DNA of 64,000 nt, taken from positions 23,237,106 to 23,301,105 of the forward strand of contig JAUJPP010000005.1 in NCBI GenBank assembly GCA_030562195.1, given 5' to 3'. Positions 1-11,339 of this stretch are shown here, piece after piece (within the stretch, counting starts at the first letter, position 1; every line of letters begins with the position of its first letter). This DNA comes from Nipponacmea schrenckii. Its lineage: Eukaryota; Mollusca; Gastropoda; Lottiidae. The position numbers were made by a program, and so were the translations under genes. The notes under the pieces are model-generated. The model was not told the origin of the DNA. It saw nothing but the letters and a program-made list of their open reading frames with translations, and searched no databases.

Positions 1-423
1 GTTTTCAGTGCATATATGGTGTATATTTTATGAATTTGACACATATGGATTCCAACGTGACGGAATTACATATTACACTCAATATATAGCCTTATATCCG
101 AGTTGTTGAAGGAAAATATTATAAATATTAAACATTTCCAAATTTCATGGAATAATAAAATTATTTGAAAGCCATAACATTTCATTGATAATTTCTTAAT
201 TATCGGATCGATCTGAAAGTTACGGGATATATGCCACAACAGAATCGAAAAAAAAACCCCAAAAAACTGTGTCATCAGAAATTTTCAATCTCTTCCGGTT
301 TCTGCGTGAGGACTTGAGTTTCTCAAAATCATCTAGGGCAACCCTGCTTCTGGTGTACTTTACAAACGTAGACAAAACAGTACAGATTATAATATATAAT
401 TTGAATTACCTAAGAAAAACAAA
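1..423. other. AT-rich non-coding DNA
   Basis: I see no gene, RNA or recognisable mobile element here. Short ORFs on the minus strand have no recognisable content. Confidence 0.5.
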
Positions 424-668
424 AATAAACTGAAAGTCACATGCGCCTTTATATCAAAAACTTGTTACTTTATCAAAAACTTGTTAGGAACTGAATTTTG
501 ATATTCGAATTTAATTTTTTTTTTTTATGCCTGTTTGAAATTTTTGAAAATTTGGAATTCTATTTCTTGACCTTGACCTTAATGGCATTGGATTTTTCAC
601 TGTAGAATGTGCCTGACCTCAGCTGTCCATGGGTACGATAATATTGGTTGACAAATTTTAACTTCCGT
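424..668 (+). repeat. Dispersed repeat, copy 1 (about 250 bp)
   Basis: This block is recognisably similar to 12405-12682. Both share, in order, a run like 'ttttgatattcgaatt', a T-rich stretch, 'cccgtttg', one or more 'gaccttgacctt' motifs, 'ttgttgacaaa' and a terminal 'taggcat'. It sits just upstream of a Harbinger transposase remnant, so it could be the non-coding shoulder of that element or an independent repeat. Similarity was judged by eye. Confidence 0.55.
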
Positions 669-859
669 TTTTTTAGGCATCTCGAAATGCACATTTTCGA
701 ATAGGTGATTTTTAACCCTGAAAAAAATTATCAATTTTTCTTTCAAAATTGAAACGCGTTTTTTTTTCTCATGGCGAGGGTCACACACACACAGCGTGGA
801 GCTACAAGAAACTTTTTGGCTCTACTTCAAGTATTGTTTCAGCGTTATTGATGTCGATG

Positions 860-1224
860 AAAACGGTTCGAATAGTGATGGTAGAATAGAATAGTCGGCT
901 AGGCAAGAATCTCTTGAACGACAACCTAGACATCACTGAAAATGAGGCCATGTCTGGAACTGCAGAACCTATGCCTTATGTGATGATAGGAAATGAGGCA
1001 CTTCACCTCCGTGCTATTCTACTGCGTCTGTCCCGTGTCCATAGGCAAATATGTGGAGAATGCATCATAAGATACCATTTGACCCAACCAACGTTGATTC
1101 TGTAATCCGGGCGGCGATCTGTGTTCTTCACAACATGCTTCAAAGCAACAGTCCGCCCATTATCACTGATGAAATTTTGAGAGAATTGGATAGAAATGTA
1201 GCTGAAGCTGAGCATGCGAAGTAA
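860..1224 (+). pseudogene. PIF/Harbinger transposase (HARBI1-like) C-terminal remnant
   Basis: Broken coding sequence from a DDE transposase of the PIF/Harbinger type. One frame (914-1100) reads PMPYVMIGNEALHLRAILLR, which matches the family signature 'PYV.VGDEAF.L...LMRPY', with the catalytic Asp position changed to Asn. After a frame change the next stretch (about 1072-1224) reads PTNVDSVIRAAICVLHNML and then RELDRNVAEAEHAK before a stop. That is the usual C-terminal 'V.A.C.LHN.L' helix. The frameshift, the lost acidic residue and the absence of an N-terminal half indicate a dead copy. Terminal inverted repeats were not found. Confidence 0.72.
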
Positions 1225-3329
1225 GAAAAACGCGTGAACTAAAGAAGTTATTTCGGGCAGCAACGCGGCGTTGAACGCGCGTCATTTCTAAAGGCGCATC
1301 TCTGGTTTGAGCCTTTTATTGATATCCATTAAACTTATTTTCACGGCGTTGAACATGCGTTCGACACATCCAGTCTAATTCATAGCCTTTTTTTCCCTAC
1401 TTTTTCTTCACAAATCTTGCTTATGCATTTATTATTTTATATATTAATTTATAGATATGAATTTACATATTATAATTCTGTTTGTAATTCTAATCTAAGT
1501 TAATCAGAAGTAGCACAATTATCCGCATCAATATCTAAAATCACCTATTTTCAATTATGCATATCTCGGAAAGTATAATACTTAAAACTTCTAGCAAAAA
1601 ACCGAAGATTGAAAGATTTCACAGTTTGCCTTTTTTTAAACTAAAATCATATTGTTGTCCTCAGCTCTAGTTTCTGTTTATTTCGTAATATTTTAGATGG
1701 TCAATATGCCAATGGCAGAAGTAAGCGAAAGGTTTTGACACTGGACCATGTTTCTTGACGAATTACACGTTTTGTGATGAAGTTACGAGTCAACAAATTC
1801 AATCACTTTATCAAGTCTTTGTCGAATTGTGTCAGAACTCCCACCACCTCAATGTATTGTTCATTATTTTATTTTGAATCATGAATGTTGACCAGCATTA
1901 TATACCAAGTTTGGTCAAGATAAAGTTCGGATCATAGCTGTAGTATCAACAGTATCCAAACCATTCATTCGCGCTTTTTTCGCTCGAAATCAATATCCGC
2001 TGTGGAACGGAGTCCAGGTTGCGAACCAAATAGAAGGTTTCCGAGGGATATCTCCATGCATCCATCTTTTAATACTTCAGGAAGTTGTAGAGACGACCAA
2101 CATGCCGTGGGGAAAGTCCATAAATGACGATACAATAGAAAGTTGAGTGAAACTAGTCAGGGAACACGCTTTTAAATACGATGCCAATGAAGAGGATCAT
2201 ATGGATGCCATGAAAGTGAACAAAGTGTGTAATAGCATAATTAAAACATTGAAAATTGAAGGACTTGGTGGTGAGCTTAAATTTCAATTCATGGAAAATT
2301 ATTTCTGTCGATTTGGTTGATATATGATCTTATGACTTTGTGTTTGCTGTGGCTTATGAATGCAGTGTTTTTTTGTTTTCGCAGGTAAAGGGTGGTGATT
2401 AGAGTGAAAAATTATGAGGGTGCGAACGGAGTAACGAAATGGAAATTTTTTGATCTGCTCCCTAACCAGGTTTTCATATGCTCATTGCTGCTTTCTTCTC
2501 TGACAAATAGGATGGAATCTCAATCTTCGCCTTCGTCCTGTATGTTTCTTTGTTTTCAAAAAAGCTTCCACGACAATGATGGATTGGATTCAGATGCACC
2601 GTGATCGTGCAGGAAGGAACAGACATAACCGGCGCTATGCCTAGAGAAACATCAATGATTCCGCGTGCAGGTAAATGGACCTCGTGGTATTTTTCCGTAT
2701 ACCGCATTCCATTTCTGGGTTTCGCGTTCAGCGTGTCTGGTATACATGGCTCAAAATAATTCACTTAATCAAAGACCTCATCAATATACACAGCGTACAT
2801 AACTATAAATATCACGTTCAAAAGCCAATTTTGATGAATTTTGGCTAATTAACCAATAACCCAAAATTTTTACAACTAAAGTTCATGTCTATCGTACTCT
2901 TAAAATATATAATAGAGTTCAAACTTATACTAACAGTAAACTAAATGAACTCAGTAAAAGCACGTGCATAATTAGCGTTATTCTTATTTTAGTATTCAAC
3001 ATTTGAACTTGTATGTATTTTTGACACTGTTTGCTTAAGTTGTTATTTAGTAATGTAGACATCTTATTAAGAGTAGATCGGACCAAATGAAAGTTTATAG
3101 TAATATGACGCTACTACCATATTCACTGAAATAGGAAGTTCGGGGAAGGGAGGGATTGAATCTCCCAGATTTACAGGCCTAGGGTGGAATAAATATTTTA
3201 TTGAGAAATGGGGATCTGGATCTGTTGGATGGTTTTCTTCTGTTCTGATCTGAAATTAGAAAAAAATAACTCTCCCAAAGGGCAAGAAGAATAGTAGGCC
3301 TACCTGTTATATACAGATTGTTTTAGTTT
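1225..3329. other. Intergenic DNA without recognisable genes
   Basis: AT-rich sequence. A stretch near 1375-1450 resembles 13305-13385, with a shared 'ttcacaaatcttg' followed by 'ttatgcat' and 'atttatagat', so part is repeat-derived. Short ORFs near 2390-2765 on both strands show nothing I recognise. Confidence 0.5.
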
Positions 3330-3545
3330 GCTATGAACAAGGTTGTTATTTAAGTTCTGATTAAGTTAATTGTCGTATTTGGATAGAGGGGAGGAAACTA
3401 CTATCTCGTAGTTCCGGGAGAGCACGGGCCTAGGAATCAGACCTAATTTTTTATTTCCTCGCACCGATCGGGATTCGAACCCACGGCACCTAGTCGCCTA
3501 GCAGACGACAGTCCAACTCGCTAAACACTGAGCCATTCACCAATG
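3330..3545 (-). mobile_element. tRNA-derived SINE
   Basis: On the minus strand the head carries an internal RNA polymerase III promoter: an A-box-like TGGCTCAGTGTTTAGCG at 3519-3535 and an exact B box GGTTCGAATCC at 3471-3481. The cloverleaf is imperfect, because the acceptor stem does not pair and the T stem has mismatches, so this is not a functional tRNA gene. After the tRNA-like head comes a unique body including a hairpin around 3392-3415 (two arms close to 'ggaactac' and 'gtagtttcc'). The 3' end is not well defined and target duplications were not identified. Confidence 0.68.
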
Positions 3546-5774
3546 AGACAAGGAGTCTCAAATTACCCTCATAACCAAATATCTAAACTACTTATAGTTT
3601 TAGATTTGATTTTGTGGTTGTTATATTTGACAAATTGTTGTACATGTACTTCAATTTAATTGGGGATTTCCTGAATAAATACTTCAATATTAAGAATGTA
3701 TTAATCTAATAAACAGATTTCTATGAAACCATGTGTTATAGGCATGTGTACTAGTCTGTTTAAAGACGAAATATCACTTGTAGATTTACTGGGTAAATCG
3801 ACAGTTGGTGAAACAGTTGGTGTTAAGATAATCAATCGTGTTCTTTTGATTACATACACCGCGATTTTTTGTGTGCAAAAATTGATTGTTTAATACAGCC
3901 ACATAATACGTAGAATTATCATTGAGATACATCTGTACTGTATAATATATACCTCAGTATGTATGCAAGAGGCAAGAAAATGTTTTAATGTTGCCCAATA
4001 CATTAAGTATTCAGCTACTCAAACGAAGATATTTTATGAAGAATCTTCTTATAGAAGACTGACTACTCACTAATTCGTGTTGTGCCATATAAAATAAGTG
4101 GTATTATCTTTACACTTGATTCGTCAACTTATCAAAAGAGCAGATAATGCTACTTTAATCTGAAAGTATCTTGTAATAAATTGAACACGTGTTTATAATT
4201 GAAATTTCATCATCAAAAACTGTAATTTAATCAGCTTTATATATTTGATAATGAAGGCATCAAAGGTTTTGTGAATTCTTTCATATACTTTCCATGCATA
4301 GTATATATTTTAACAGAGTGATCGTGTTTGTAATTAAACACCTTTACATATGTTTCCAAATTGAATAAAACATATTTATTCTTTTTTATAGGAACTTGAT
4401 ATTAGAAGTAACCATTTATTGTGGTATCTTATATATATTCAAACTGATATAATGAATCAAGTCTGTGTTTGTAGTCCGGGAATGAGGGTGGGCGGTGCTA
4501 AAGTGAGTTACACTCTTAGACTAATCTATTTGTCCAGGGTTATGTCTCAGCATAACGACAAACAATATCGGTCTGCAAAGAAAAAATTCAGAACCTTTAC
4601 AGGATTAAAGACTTTCGTTCTATGTCTGTGATTTGTTGAGCGCCGGGAAAAAAAGATGTAAAATGAAATGTGGCTTACTGATTAAAATAAAAAAGAATTA
4701 TTTGGAATTTGACTGATTTGACAATTGGCACTTTGTTTAATACAGGAAGTCTTGAAGAAACTATTCTGGTACAGAAATAATTAATTCTCAAACAGCTGAA
4801 AGGTGTAGCCACGTGCAGAATTTAAAAATAGTTCAACGTGCATGGTCAAATAACATTCATTCGCAGTTTATCTGCTACAGAAGTGCACGAATTTCAAATA
4901 TAATGGTTCAAGAGACATTAATAAAGCATTTACTTAAAGGTGCAGTCTGACTTTTTAAGTAAGTCGGATATATTGTGATCAAATTAATGAAAGCCAGACA
5001 CAAAAAAAATCTAGAGAATTGCATCCCTTAAATTATCTGATACATTTTAAAGTATCGTTCTTTGATTCGTGTTAGAAAACTAATATACAATTTTTTTTTT
5101 TGCAAAATAAAGGCTAAATTGTAGAGGTCTCTTATACTTATTTTAAAGATTCCAACTAAATATATTTAGACATTAAAATCCAAAAATAAAAACTAGATCA
5201 AACTGCTTAATTAACATTTAACACCTTATTTTTTTGATTGACCTTTTTCAGAGCAAATTCAGGTTGATCACGTGCATAGATAGATGTAAATAACATATTT
5301 TAGAAACATAGCCATGTACATATATAACGCTTTCTTTCAGATTTTGGGAGATGGTAAGAGATGTACATATAATGGAAGGATAATTCGTTTAATCTGCAGT
5401 GACAGCCATTTGCATGTTGATAAAATGTAGTGTTCTATTTGCATATTAACTAGCTTTATTATGACTAGCTTCGTCATGATATAAAAGTTTTGTCCAGAAA
5501 CCGTGTATTGGTCGAGTTTTCATGTGACATAGGAATTTTTTCAACGAGATTTAGAGAAAAAAATTGTAGAAAGTAAAATTTCGTGATTTAATATGGAAAC
5601 GGATGGCAAATGAATTAGCAGCCTGTGTCCTGTATGATTTATACGGGTCGTTTTACTCTAGTTGTATAATATCATATACATAGTATTTTACATTTTCAAA
5701 AACAATAAAACCAGCAAAACTTTTCTTATATCTCACCAACTTTCATGCGGCGACCAAAATCTAATTTACCTAAT
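3546..5774. other. AT-rich intergenic DNA
   Basis: No coding exon, RNA gene or mobile element recognised. The sequence is strongly AT-rich with short homopolymer runs. Confidence 0.5.
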
Positions 5775-6060
5775 TTCATGTAAAAAATGCGAAACATAAT
5801 ATATTGGAGAAACTAAGAACGCGCTACGAACTCGCTTTAACGGCCATCGTAACGATATAGTACATGACAAAAATAGACAATTTCTGATCATTTTAACCAA
5901 CCCGACCATTCCATTGAAGACTTGTTGATTATGCCAATTGAAAGGATACAACCTATGCCAAACATCAAGCCAAAACAAAGAAGATTACAACGCGAGAGTT
6001 ATTGGATGGACCAACTTCAAACTGTATATCCCAATGGCCTAAATTCCAACATGATTATCA
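5775..6060 (+). pseudogene. Penelope-like element, GIY-YIG endonuclease remnant
   Basis: Read with a frame change, this stretch encodes a decayed GIY-YIG endonuclease like that of Penelope-like retroelements. A CKKCE zinc-knuckle-like start is followed by a stop, YIGET, then LRTRFNGHRNDIVHD (the conserved Arg-rich helix), and in a second frame HFNQPDHSIEDLL and later ESYWMDQLQTVYPNGLN. The order and spacing fit the family's C-terminal endonuclease domain. The reverse transcriptase part is missing. The in-frame stop and frameshift mark it as dead. Confidence 0.7.
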
Positions 6061-6508
6061 GATAATACCATTACCACCTACTACAATCATACTGCCACTA
6101 ATGCCTCTCACATTGTCAAATGCCACTACCAAATTAAAGTCTTCAGCATGAGACTTGTTACAGCTTGCATAAGAAATACAAATCTCAGTAATATCCTTGT
6201 CTATGGTAGACTCAATCCTCAATAGCCTTAAATTACCTGACTTCCTTTATTCTGAATTTATTGACTCTTTATATTAATGTTTCTTTGCTTATTATAGGTA
6301 CATAAAAATATTTTGCTTTTCTCTTTAGATTGATATATCAGAAGAAAATTAATTCTTATATTTTCAGCTATTTCAGTTAAATAAATGATACTATCACAGA
6401 TTATATTTCAGAGACATCCATAACTAACACATCTAATTATCCTAACCTTCAACTTGCACCTTGTTTTATCATAAATCTATAGCCTACTTTGTGACCTAGG
6501 CCTTTGCT
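6061..6508. other. Intergenic DNA
   Basis: No feature recognised beyond AT-rich sequence. Confidence 0.45.
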
Positions 6509-8323
6509 TTATGAGACTATGTTCTCATCACCATCTAACACTAGTTTTACCGGTTTACTCCCATTACTCATATTAAAATATTTATGTTTCAGTGCATCTT
6601 TGATCCCTAGCTGTACCCCTATAGAGACATGGACATAATCCATTATATAGGCAATAGTATAATTTAATTCAATCTCTATAATATAAACACTCAATATTAA
6701 CAACATTAACAGATATTATTTCAAAAAAATGATATTAATATCATTTACTGAGTAATTCTTTATTAACACTGTCTTGTTTGAATAGTACGGTACCATAAAT
6801 AGGATAAATCGCATTTCAGTTCACATTTAATGGTCAAAAGGTACATTTTATTCCTATATTAGCATTTAAATTGCATGTTTAGGTCATAGAAAAAATACCA
6901 TAGCCTACTCATGGTATCTAGTTTTATTCAAAGTGGATGGATCTTTATTCTTTCGTGGTTTAACGCGAGGTCATAACATTATATCCTTATATTAGCATAA
7001 ATAGACAAACACCATTGACCGTCGTGAATAATTTCCAAACAAAAGATAAAAAAGATAGGTTATTCTCTTTTTAAGTTTATTATTTATTTGCTTAGCAATC
7101 GCTTAAAATATATTTTATAAAGTTTTTTTAGCCAAATTAGAGAAAATAATTATCACCTTGGTTAATTCTAAATGGAAAAAAAAATTTTTTTTTTTTTTTT
7201 CAAAATTGTAACATAGAAATTTCAAATAAACCTCCATTTATAGCTGTAAATTCGCTAGTTATAAAACCGTTTAATTTTTTTCCTATCTTAAAATGAGTCG
7301 CACGATAGTTCGCATTATTAGGCCTACCAAAGATAGCTTGCCAGGCAAGCTAACATACGCCTAATGGCAGCATTTCAAACAAAATTCATCAAAATCTGTA
7401 AGAAATTGTGTCTTGTAAAGTGTTTACGAGCCAAAAACCGAACGCGTTTTAAAGAACATGGGCAATATTTCATATTAAATATTTTGTCATATTTCTTATT
7501 TTCAATAGGGTTCAATAGCAAATTCTGTCAAATCTGTAATGCATTATGCCTTCTAGAGTGTTTGCGAGCTAATATTTTGACGCATATCAAATATTAAATA
7601 TTTTTCGATTAATCGGATTTTCAATAGGGTTCATCCTCGAGTGATAAAAAACGATTTCAGCAACTTTTGTAAAAATCGGTCAAGAATTGTGCCTTTTTGA
7701 GTCTTTACAAGCCAAAAATTGAACGTGTTTTCAAAAACAAGGACAATAACCAATACTAAATACTTTTCGATTTAACTAATTTTCAATAGGGTTCATCCTT
7801 GGATGATAACAAATATTCAAGCCAAGTTTAACCAAATCCATTAAGAATTGTTATTTCTATAGTGTTTACAAGACAAGCTAAATTAGCCACGTTTTCAAGA
7901 ACGTTTTCTCCCCTGTCAAATTTTCGTATCCATAAGATTATAATGAACCATATATTAGATATGTTAACAAGGCACGTAACATGAACATTGCAAATTCGAG
8001 TGGATCTGTAAACATTGTCCACAATTTTAAATATCTTTATATTATGGTGTTATAATGGGGAAATAGTGGGAGAAGTAAAGCGTATATAATATGTATATAA
8101 CAAAGATCTTGATTTATGTATTTTTTAGAGTAAGAACAATAATGATGAAATGATAACATATACATCTCTGAATATATATCATACAATAGAGTGAAAAATA
8201 TCAAAAGGTATCTCGCATGACCCATACCTCACTTACCTGTGATCTAAGAAATAAATCCGGTCTTTTGTGTTCCAATCCAAATTTCTTTAATCTAAATTCA
8301 TCTCTTATGCATAGACCAACCAT
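6509..8323 (-). CDS. Candidate two-exon small gene, divergent from TMA7 copy 1 (weakly CIDE-N-like)
   Basis: A tentative model. Exon 1 (8237-8323) starts at an ATG in a strong context (A at -3, G at +4) with an in-frame TAA just upstream. It encodes 29 residues starting MVGLCIRDEFRLKKFGLEHK and ends at a good donor, CAG|GTAAGT. An exon-like ORF at 6509-6610 begins after an acceptor ending 'gtacag', is in phase, and reads LGIKDALKHKYFNMSNG then KPVKLVLDGDENIVS and stop. Together they resemble, weakly, the start and middle of a CIDE-N (DFF/CIDE) ubiquitin-like fold, where '.RDxxRxKKFG' and 'KPV.LVL..DG' are typical. The 62-residue product would be truncated for that family. A repeat element (7329-7903) lies in the proposed intron. 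Exon 1 is the better supported half, because it is fully conserved in the duplicate at 14459-14545. Confidence 0.3.
7329..7903 (+). repeat. Hairpin-ended ~160-bp-unit repeat element, truncated copy
   Basis: Starts with the family's left end: a 17-bp palindrome AGCTTGCCAGGCAAGCT followed by 'taacatacgcc'. About four degenerate units follow, with the recurrent phrases 'ttcaatagggttcatcct' and 'gtgtttacaagc'. The element stops abruptly near 7903 without the right-hand hairpin. This is the only copy in the window in which the left palindrome is perfect. Confidence 0.75.
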
Positions 8324-8790
8324 TCTGGAACTAAGTTAAGTCAGATGAATAGTCTCGTTAAATACTCTAATCCATTATAGATTACTAACCAAGATCCAAT
8401 GAAAAGACAATAAATTGGAAATGCTCGTGGCCATCTCAAGAACGTATTACATTTCCAATTTTCTCCTCGAGTGAAATTATGTAACATTTCTTTCCTCTTT
8501 ATGAATCTTCCTCTCTCTACAAAAAAATCATCGTGAAAGCATTTCAAACATTTTTCTTCTTGACGATAACTCTTTTCCATTAGGTCTATCGATTCTAAAT
8601 CTAGTCCTAAAGACAAACAATGTATTGGTATTGGATTCGCATCCTATAAGGGTCTATTATTGAGTTCTTGTCGGTAAAACTGTAAATTAGCAAGTTATAT
8701 AATGTAGGGTGCATCGGATTGTAACGACTTAATAAGCAGTGTTAGTCTCTATGTAGGTAACATTATAGGATTTCTATTGTATATGATTTC
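7904..8790. repeat. Segmental duplication unit, copy A (partner 14125-14955)
   Basis: This block is closely similar to 14125-14955, with essentially identical sequence across the short exon and its flanks and small insertions or deletions elsewhere. Both blocks lie upstream of a TMA7 copy with the same relative orientation and a gap of roughly 0.6 kb. The duplicated unit therefore included the divergent exon, the intergenic space and the TMA7 gene. Confidence 0.85.
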
Positions 8791-8879
8791 GTGGGTTCAT
8801 AACCACTGAGTTCACAATCTGAATACAAGATTAAGAATATTTGTGTTTGTGAACGCGATAGAGACAAGATTTTAATTGT

Positions 8880-9185
8880 TGTCTTTTAGTTTTCACCTGA
8901 TTTGATATTGGCGATTTTTCGATGGACGGTTTTAACTTATTGCCATTTGCTTGGTAAAAAAAAGGTTTGTGAACACAAGAGAGTCTACTGCAGTTTTCAT
9001 CCAATTTTAATAAAATTTTGTGTGATCATCCATATTTAAAAAAATCTTGGTCAAATTTGAATTTGACGATTATTTAATTGAAAATTTTGAGTTATTACCC
9101 TTGACTATAGGAAAAAAATAGTTTACAGTTTTCATCTGATATGATGAGGTAAGTGGACATATCTTGCTTCGCAACGACTTGTTTT
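8880..9185 (-). repeat. Fragment of a ~160-bp-unit repeat element
   Basis: Minus-strand relative of the tandem-unit family, with diagnostic phrases close to 'gagttattacccttgact' and 'gttttcatctgat'. It ends in a degenerate terminal region, 'gtggacatatcttgcttcgcaac'-like, that is also seen near 23455-23490 and 33332-33365. Too degraded to give exact ends. Confidence 0.6.
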
Positions 9186-9419
9186 ATAACTCGATAAATG
9201 GCACAAAATCTACCACACTACAACTGAATTACTTTATGACCCCTTGATAGATCTTTGTAAATCGATGAATATAGCCATAGACGATAGTTTCACGATAACT
9301 ATGACTTCGCCAAATTCATACTTTTAACATATTTTGAGTTGACCGCCCCCCCCCCCTTCCACCCATTTGGCTATAGGCCATAACGTACCTTGTTAAACCC
9401 GACCCTGTTTGTGATAATA

Positions 9420-9563
9420 GTCTTGACGAAATAGAATAACGAAGGAGTTATCTCCCATATCAAACAATATTCCCCTTTTCCATTCATTCCATAGAGCTGA
9501 TTCATCCTCTCGTATTTGACGAAATTTGTATAAACCGCTTTGAACAGCCTTAAAGCAGAACTT
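9420..9563 (+). promoter_or_regulatory. TMA7 copy 1 promoter/5'UTR block
   Basis: A ~140-bp block conserved upstream of all three TMA7 genes (also 15562-15712 and 27749-27899). Shared segments are 'gacgaaatagaa.aacgaag', 'gagttatctcccatatca', a pyrimidine-rich stretch and 'ttgtataaaccgctttgaac'. Conservation in a region that is otherwise scrambled between copies suggests a core promoter with the transcription start. In this copy it sits ~300 bp from the ATG because of an insertion in the leader. Confidence 0.6.
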
Positions 9564-9689
9564 AATGACATCTATATAATAGTACACGTCATTTAGAAGT
9601 ACCAACACTTAGTGGATTTTTCTTTATCTTTAAACTGGATTTTGAACGAACCCAAGTCTTATTTTTTGGTTTAAAGATTTAAGGAGATT

Positions 9690-9755
9690 TTTCTAGCAAT
9701 CAGTGTAGTAAGACGTAAAACTCCATTCATTTCATTTCATTTCTAGCAATCAGTG
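9690..9755 (+). mobile_element. Extremely 5'-truncated retroelement tail with target duplication
   Basis: A ~34-bp insert containing 'gacgtaaaactccattcatt' and ending in CATTT repeats is flanked by a perfect 16-bp direct repeat, tttctagcaatcagtg (9690-9705 and 9740-9755). The same core with a similar tail recurs at 23855-23897 with a different 13-bp duplication. This is the footprint of target-primed reverse transcription by a non-LTR element that copied only its last few dozen bases. Confidence 0.8.
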
Positions 9756-9865
9756 ACCGGCTACACCTAGTTTTCGATATTGGCATCCACTGGAACCGAA
9801 CGTTAACTTGTCATCTACCAATCACAGGTATCAACCAATAAACCTTAAGCAGAATTCTATCAATA

Positions 9866-11107
9866 ATGTCTGGAAGAGAAGGTTAGTTCTTTTTTTTTCT
9901 TGTGGAAATTTGATTTACATCTATGTTTTTATTTTAAGTTGGCTACTTACAGGCTCACTCATTTGACAGTTTAAATCTAATCACAATTCAGAAGCAAATA
10001 TTTTACACTTAGTTGCCTCCAAAGGCAAAATAGCCCAATCAGAGAGCTAGCCATCACTGATAACTGAAGGATGTTTTGAGAGAGGACAATTAATGGGGAA
10101 AAATTCACACTAGCCAGGACTCAGACCCCCTGGACCCCACCCTGACGACGGAGTTGCATAGGGCTAATTAAACAAATACCCCACCCAATTAGTAATATGT
10201 ATGTATCCCTTTATTTCATTAAAAGTGGACCTTTCCTAGTCTATTTCATGCTAAATATTCTACTGAGGGGACGGGTTGAAACTATTATCTTTCCGCCTAG
10301 ACTAGTTCTCAACGCTTAGTAAATACTGTATAGGCTTAGACCAGGACCATCTTGACCTAAATCAACACAACCAAAGCACAAGTAAGGTACTAGACTAGAC
10401 TACGTCTTGTTAAATTCCATGACAGGGGTCCAGTTTATCTACCAGCCAGGTCAGAGTTTCTAAGACTAATGTGTATTATTTTATTATAGGTGATAAAAAG
10501 AAGCCTGTGAAGGCACCAAAGAAACAACAGTCAGACTTAGATCATCATGTAAGTTTTGAACTATCTTCTTACTTTTCTTCGTGGAACTTACTTTTCAAAT
10601 GCCACTATTAAAATATTGAAGTCTGAACATAGCTAAATGCAGTCAATAACTGAATTAGCTACAAATTAGCTACAAATTAGCTACAAATTCCTCCAATTTT
10701 CCTCCCTATATCTTTACTATTAGTCGAGGCTTTTTAAGGCTGGCACATAGTTACTCCCCAGCCTAAAAAGAAAGCCTGCGTTAGCCAAATAAAAGGAAGA
10801 TAAGGTAATTTCAACAACTATTTCAGGGTGACAAGGCTTTCAAACAGAAGCACAAAGATGAACAGAAAGCATCAAAAGACACAGAAAAGGCACAAAAAGG
10901 TAAATATTTTTTTTATGACTAGAACTGAGGAACGATCTGTAATTTAAATTTAAAAAAATTTAAGAAAACCTGGTATGCTATATTCCGTACAAAATAGAAA
11001 ATTAGAATGCAATTGATCTGTTTTGTTTTGATTCTGGAAAAGTTTTTTCTTTATATTTTCTTTTTTTTCCAGGTGGAAATGGAATTAAAAAATCTGGTAA
11101 AAAGTGA
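9866..11107 (+). CDS. TMA7: TMA7 copy 1, divergent 60-residue form
   Basis: Translation machinery-associated protein 7 is a very small basic protein that associates with ribosomes. Exons are 9866-9881, 10490-10548, 10827-10899 and 11073-11107, all with GT-AG introns and consistent phases (1, 0, 1). The product starts MSGREGDKKKPVKAPKKQQ and ends GGNGIKKSGKK. It keeps the N-terminal SGREG/KKKP block, the 'KAFKQK' core and the invariant IKKSGKK tail. It lacks the conserved Gly-Pro-Leu before the last glycines because exon 3 is 9 nt shorter at its donor than in copy 2, and it has DLDHHGDK instead of the acidic DEKAF approach. The length is 60 residues against 63-64 for the family. The protein is identical to copy 3. 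A polyadenylation signal lies at 11175-11180. Expression cannot be judged from sequence. Confidence 0.88.
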
Positions 11108-11174
11108 CCAAAAATTGAATTCGGACAAATGACATTTAATCTCATGCTTTTTTATATGTTCCTTCATACTAAAC

Positions 11175-11180
11175 AATAAA
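11175..11180 (+). promoter_or_regulatory. Polyadenylation signal of TMA7 copy 1
   Basis: AATAAA 68 nt after the stop codon. The 3'UTR around it is conserved in copies 2 (19182-19187) and 3 (29356-29361). Confidence 0.75.
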
Positions 11181-11339
11181 ACAGAAGTGTCTTGGAAATT
11201 ATATTTGGAAAATTGATGCTTTTATTCTCAATAAAATACTTGGAAGTCACACATTTTAAAATTCTACCAAACTGTGAATGTGGTTGATCCCCCTAAAATT
11301 CACAGGATACATTAATATCTAATTCACATAAGTAACCAT

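Noticed and set aside
2474..2764. 96-codon minus-strand ORF as a gene
   Set aside because: No recognisable motif and no splice or conservation support in the window.
3460..3545. Minus-strand tRNA gene
   Set aside because: A and B boxes are present, but the acceptor stem and part of the T stem do not pair and a SINE-like body follows, so it is annotated as a SINE.
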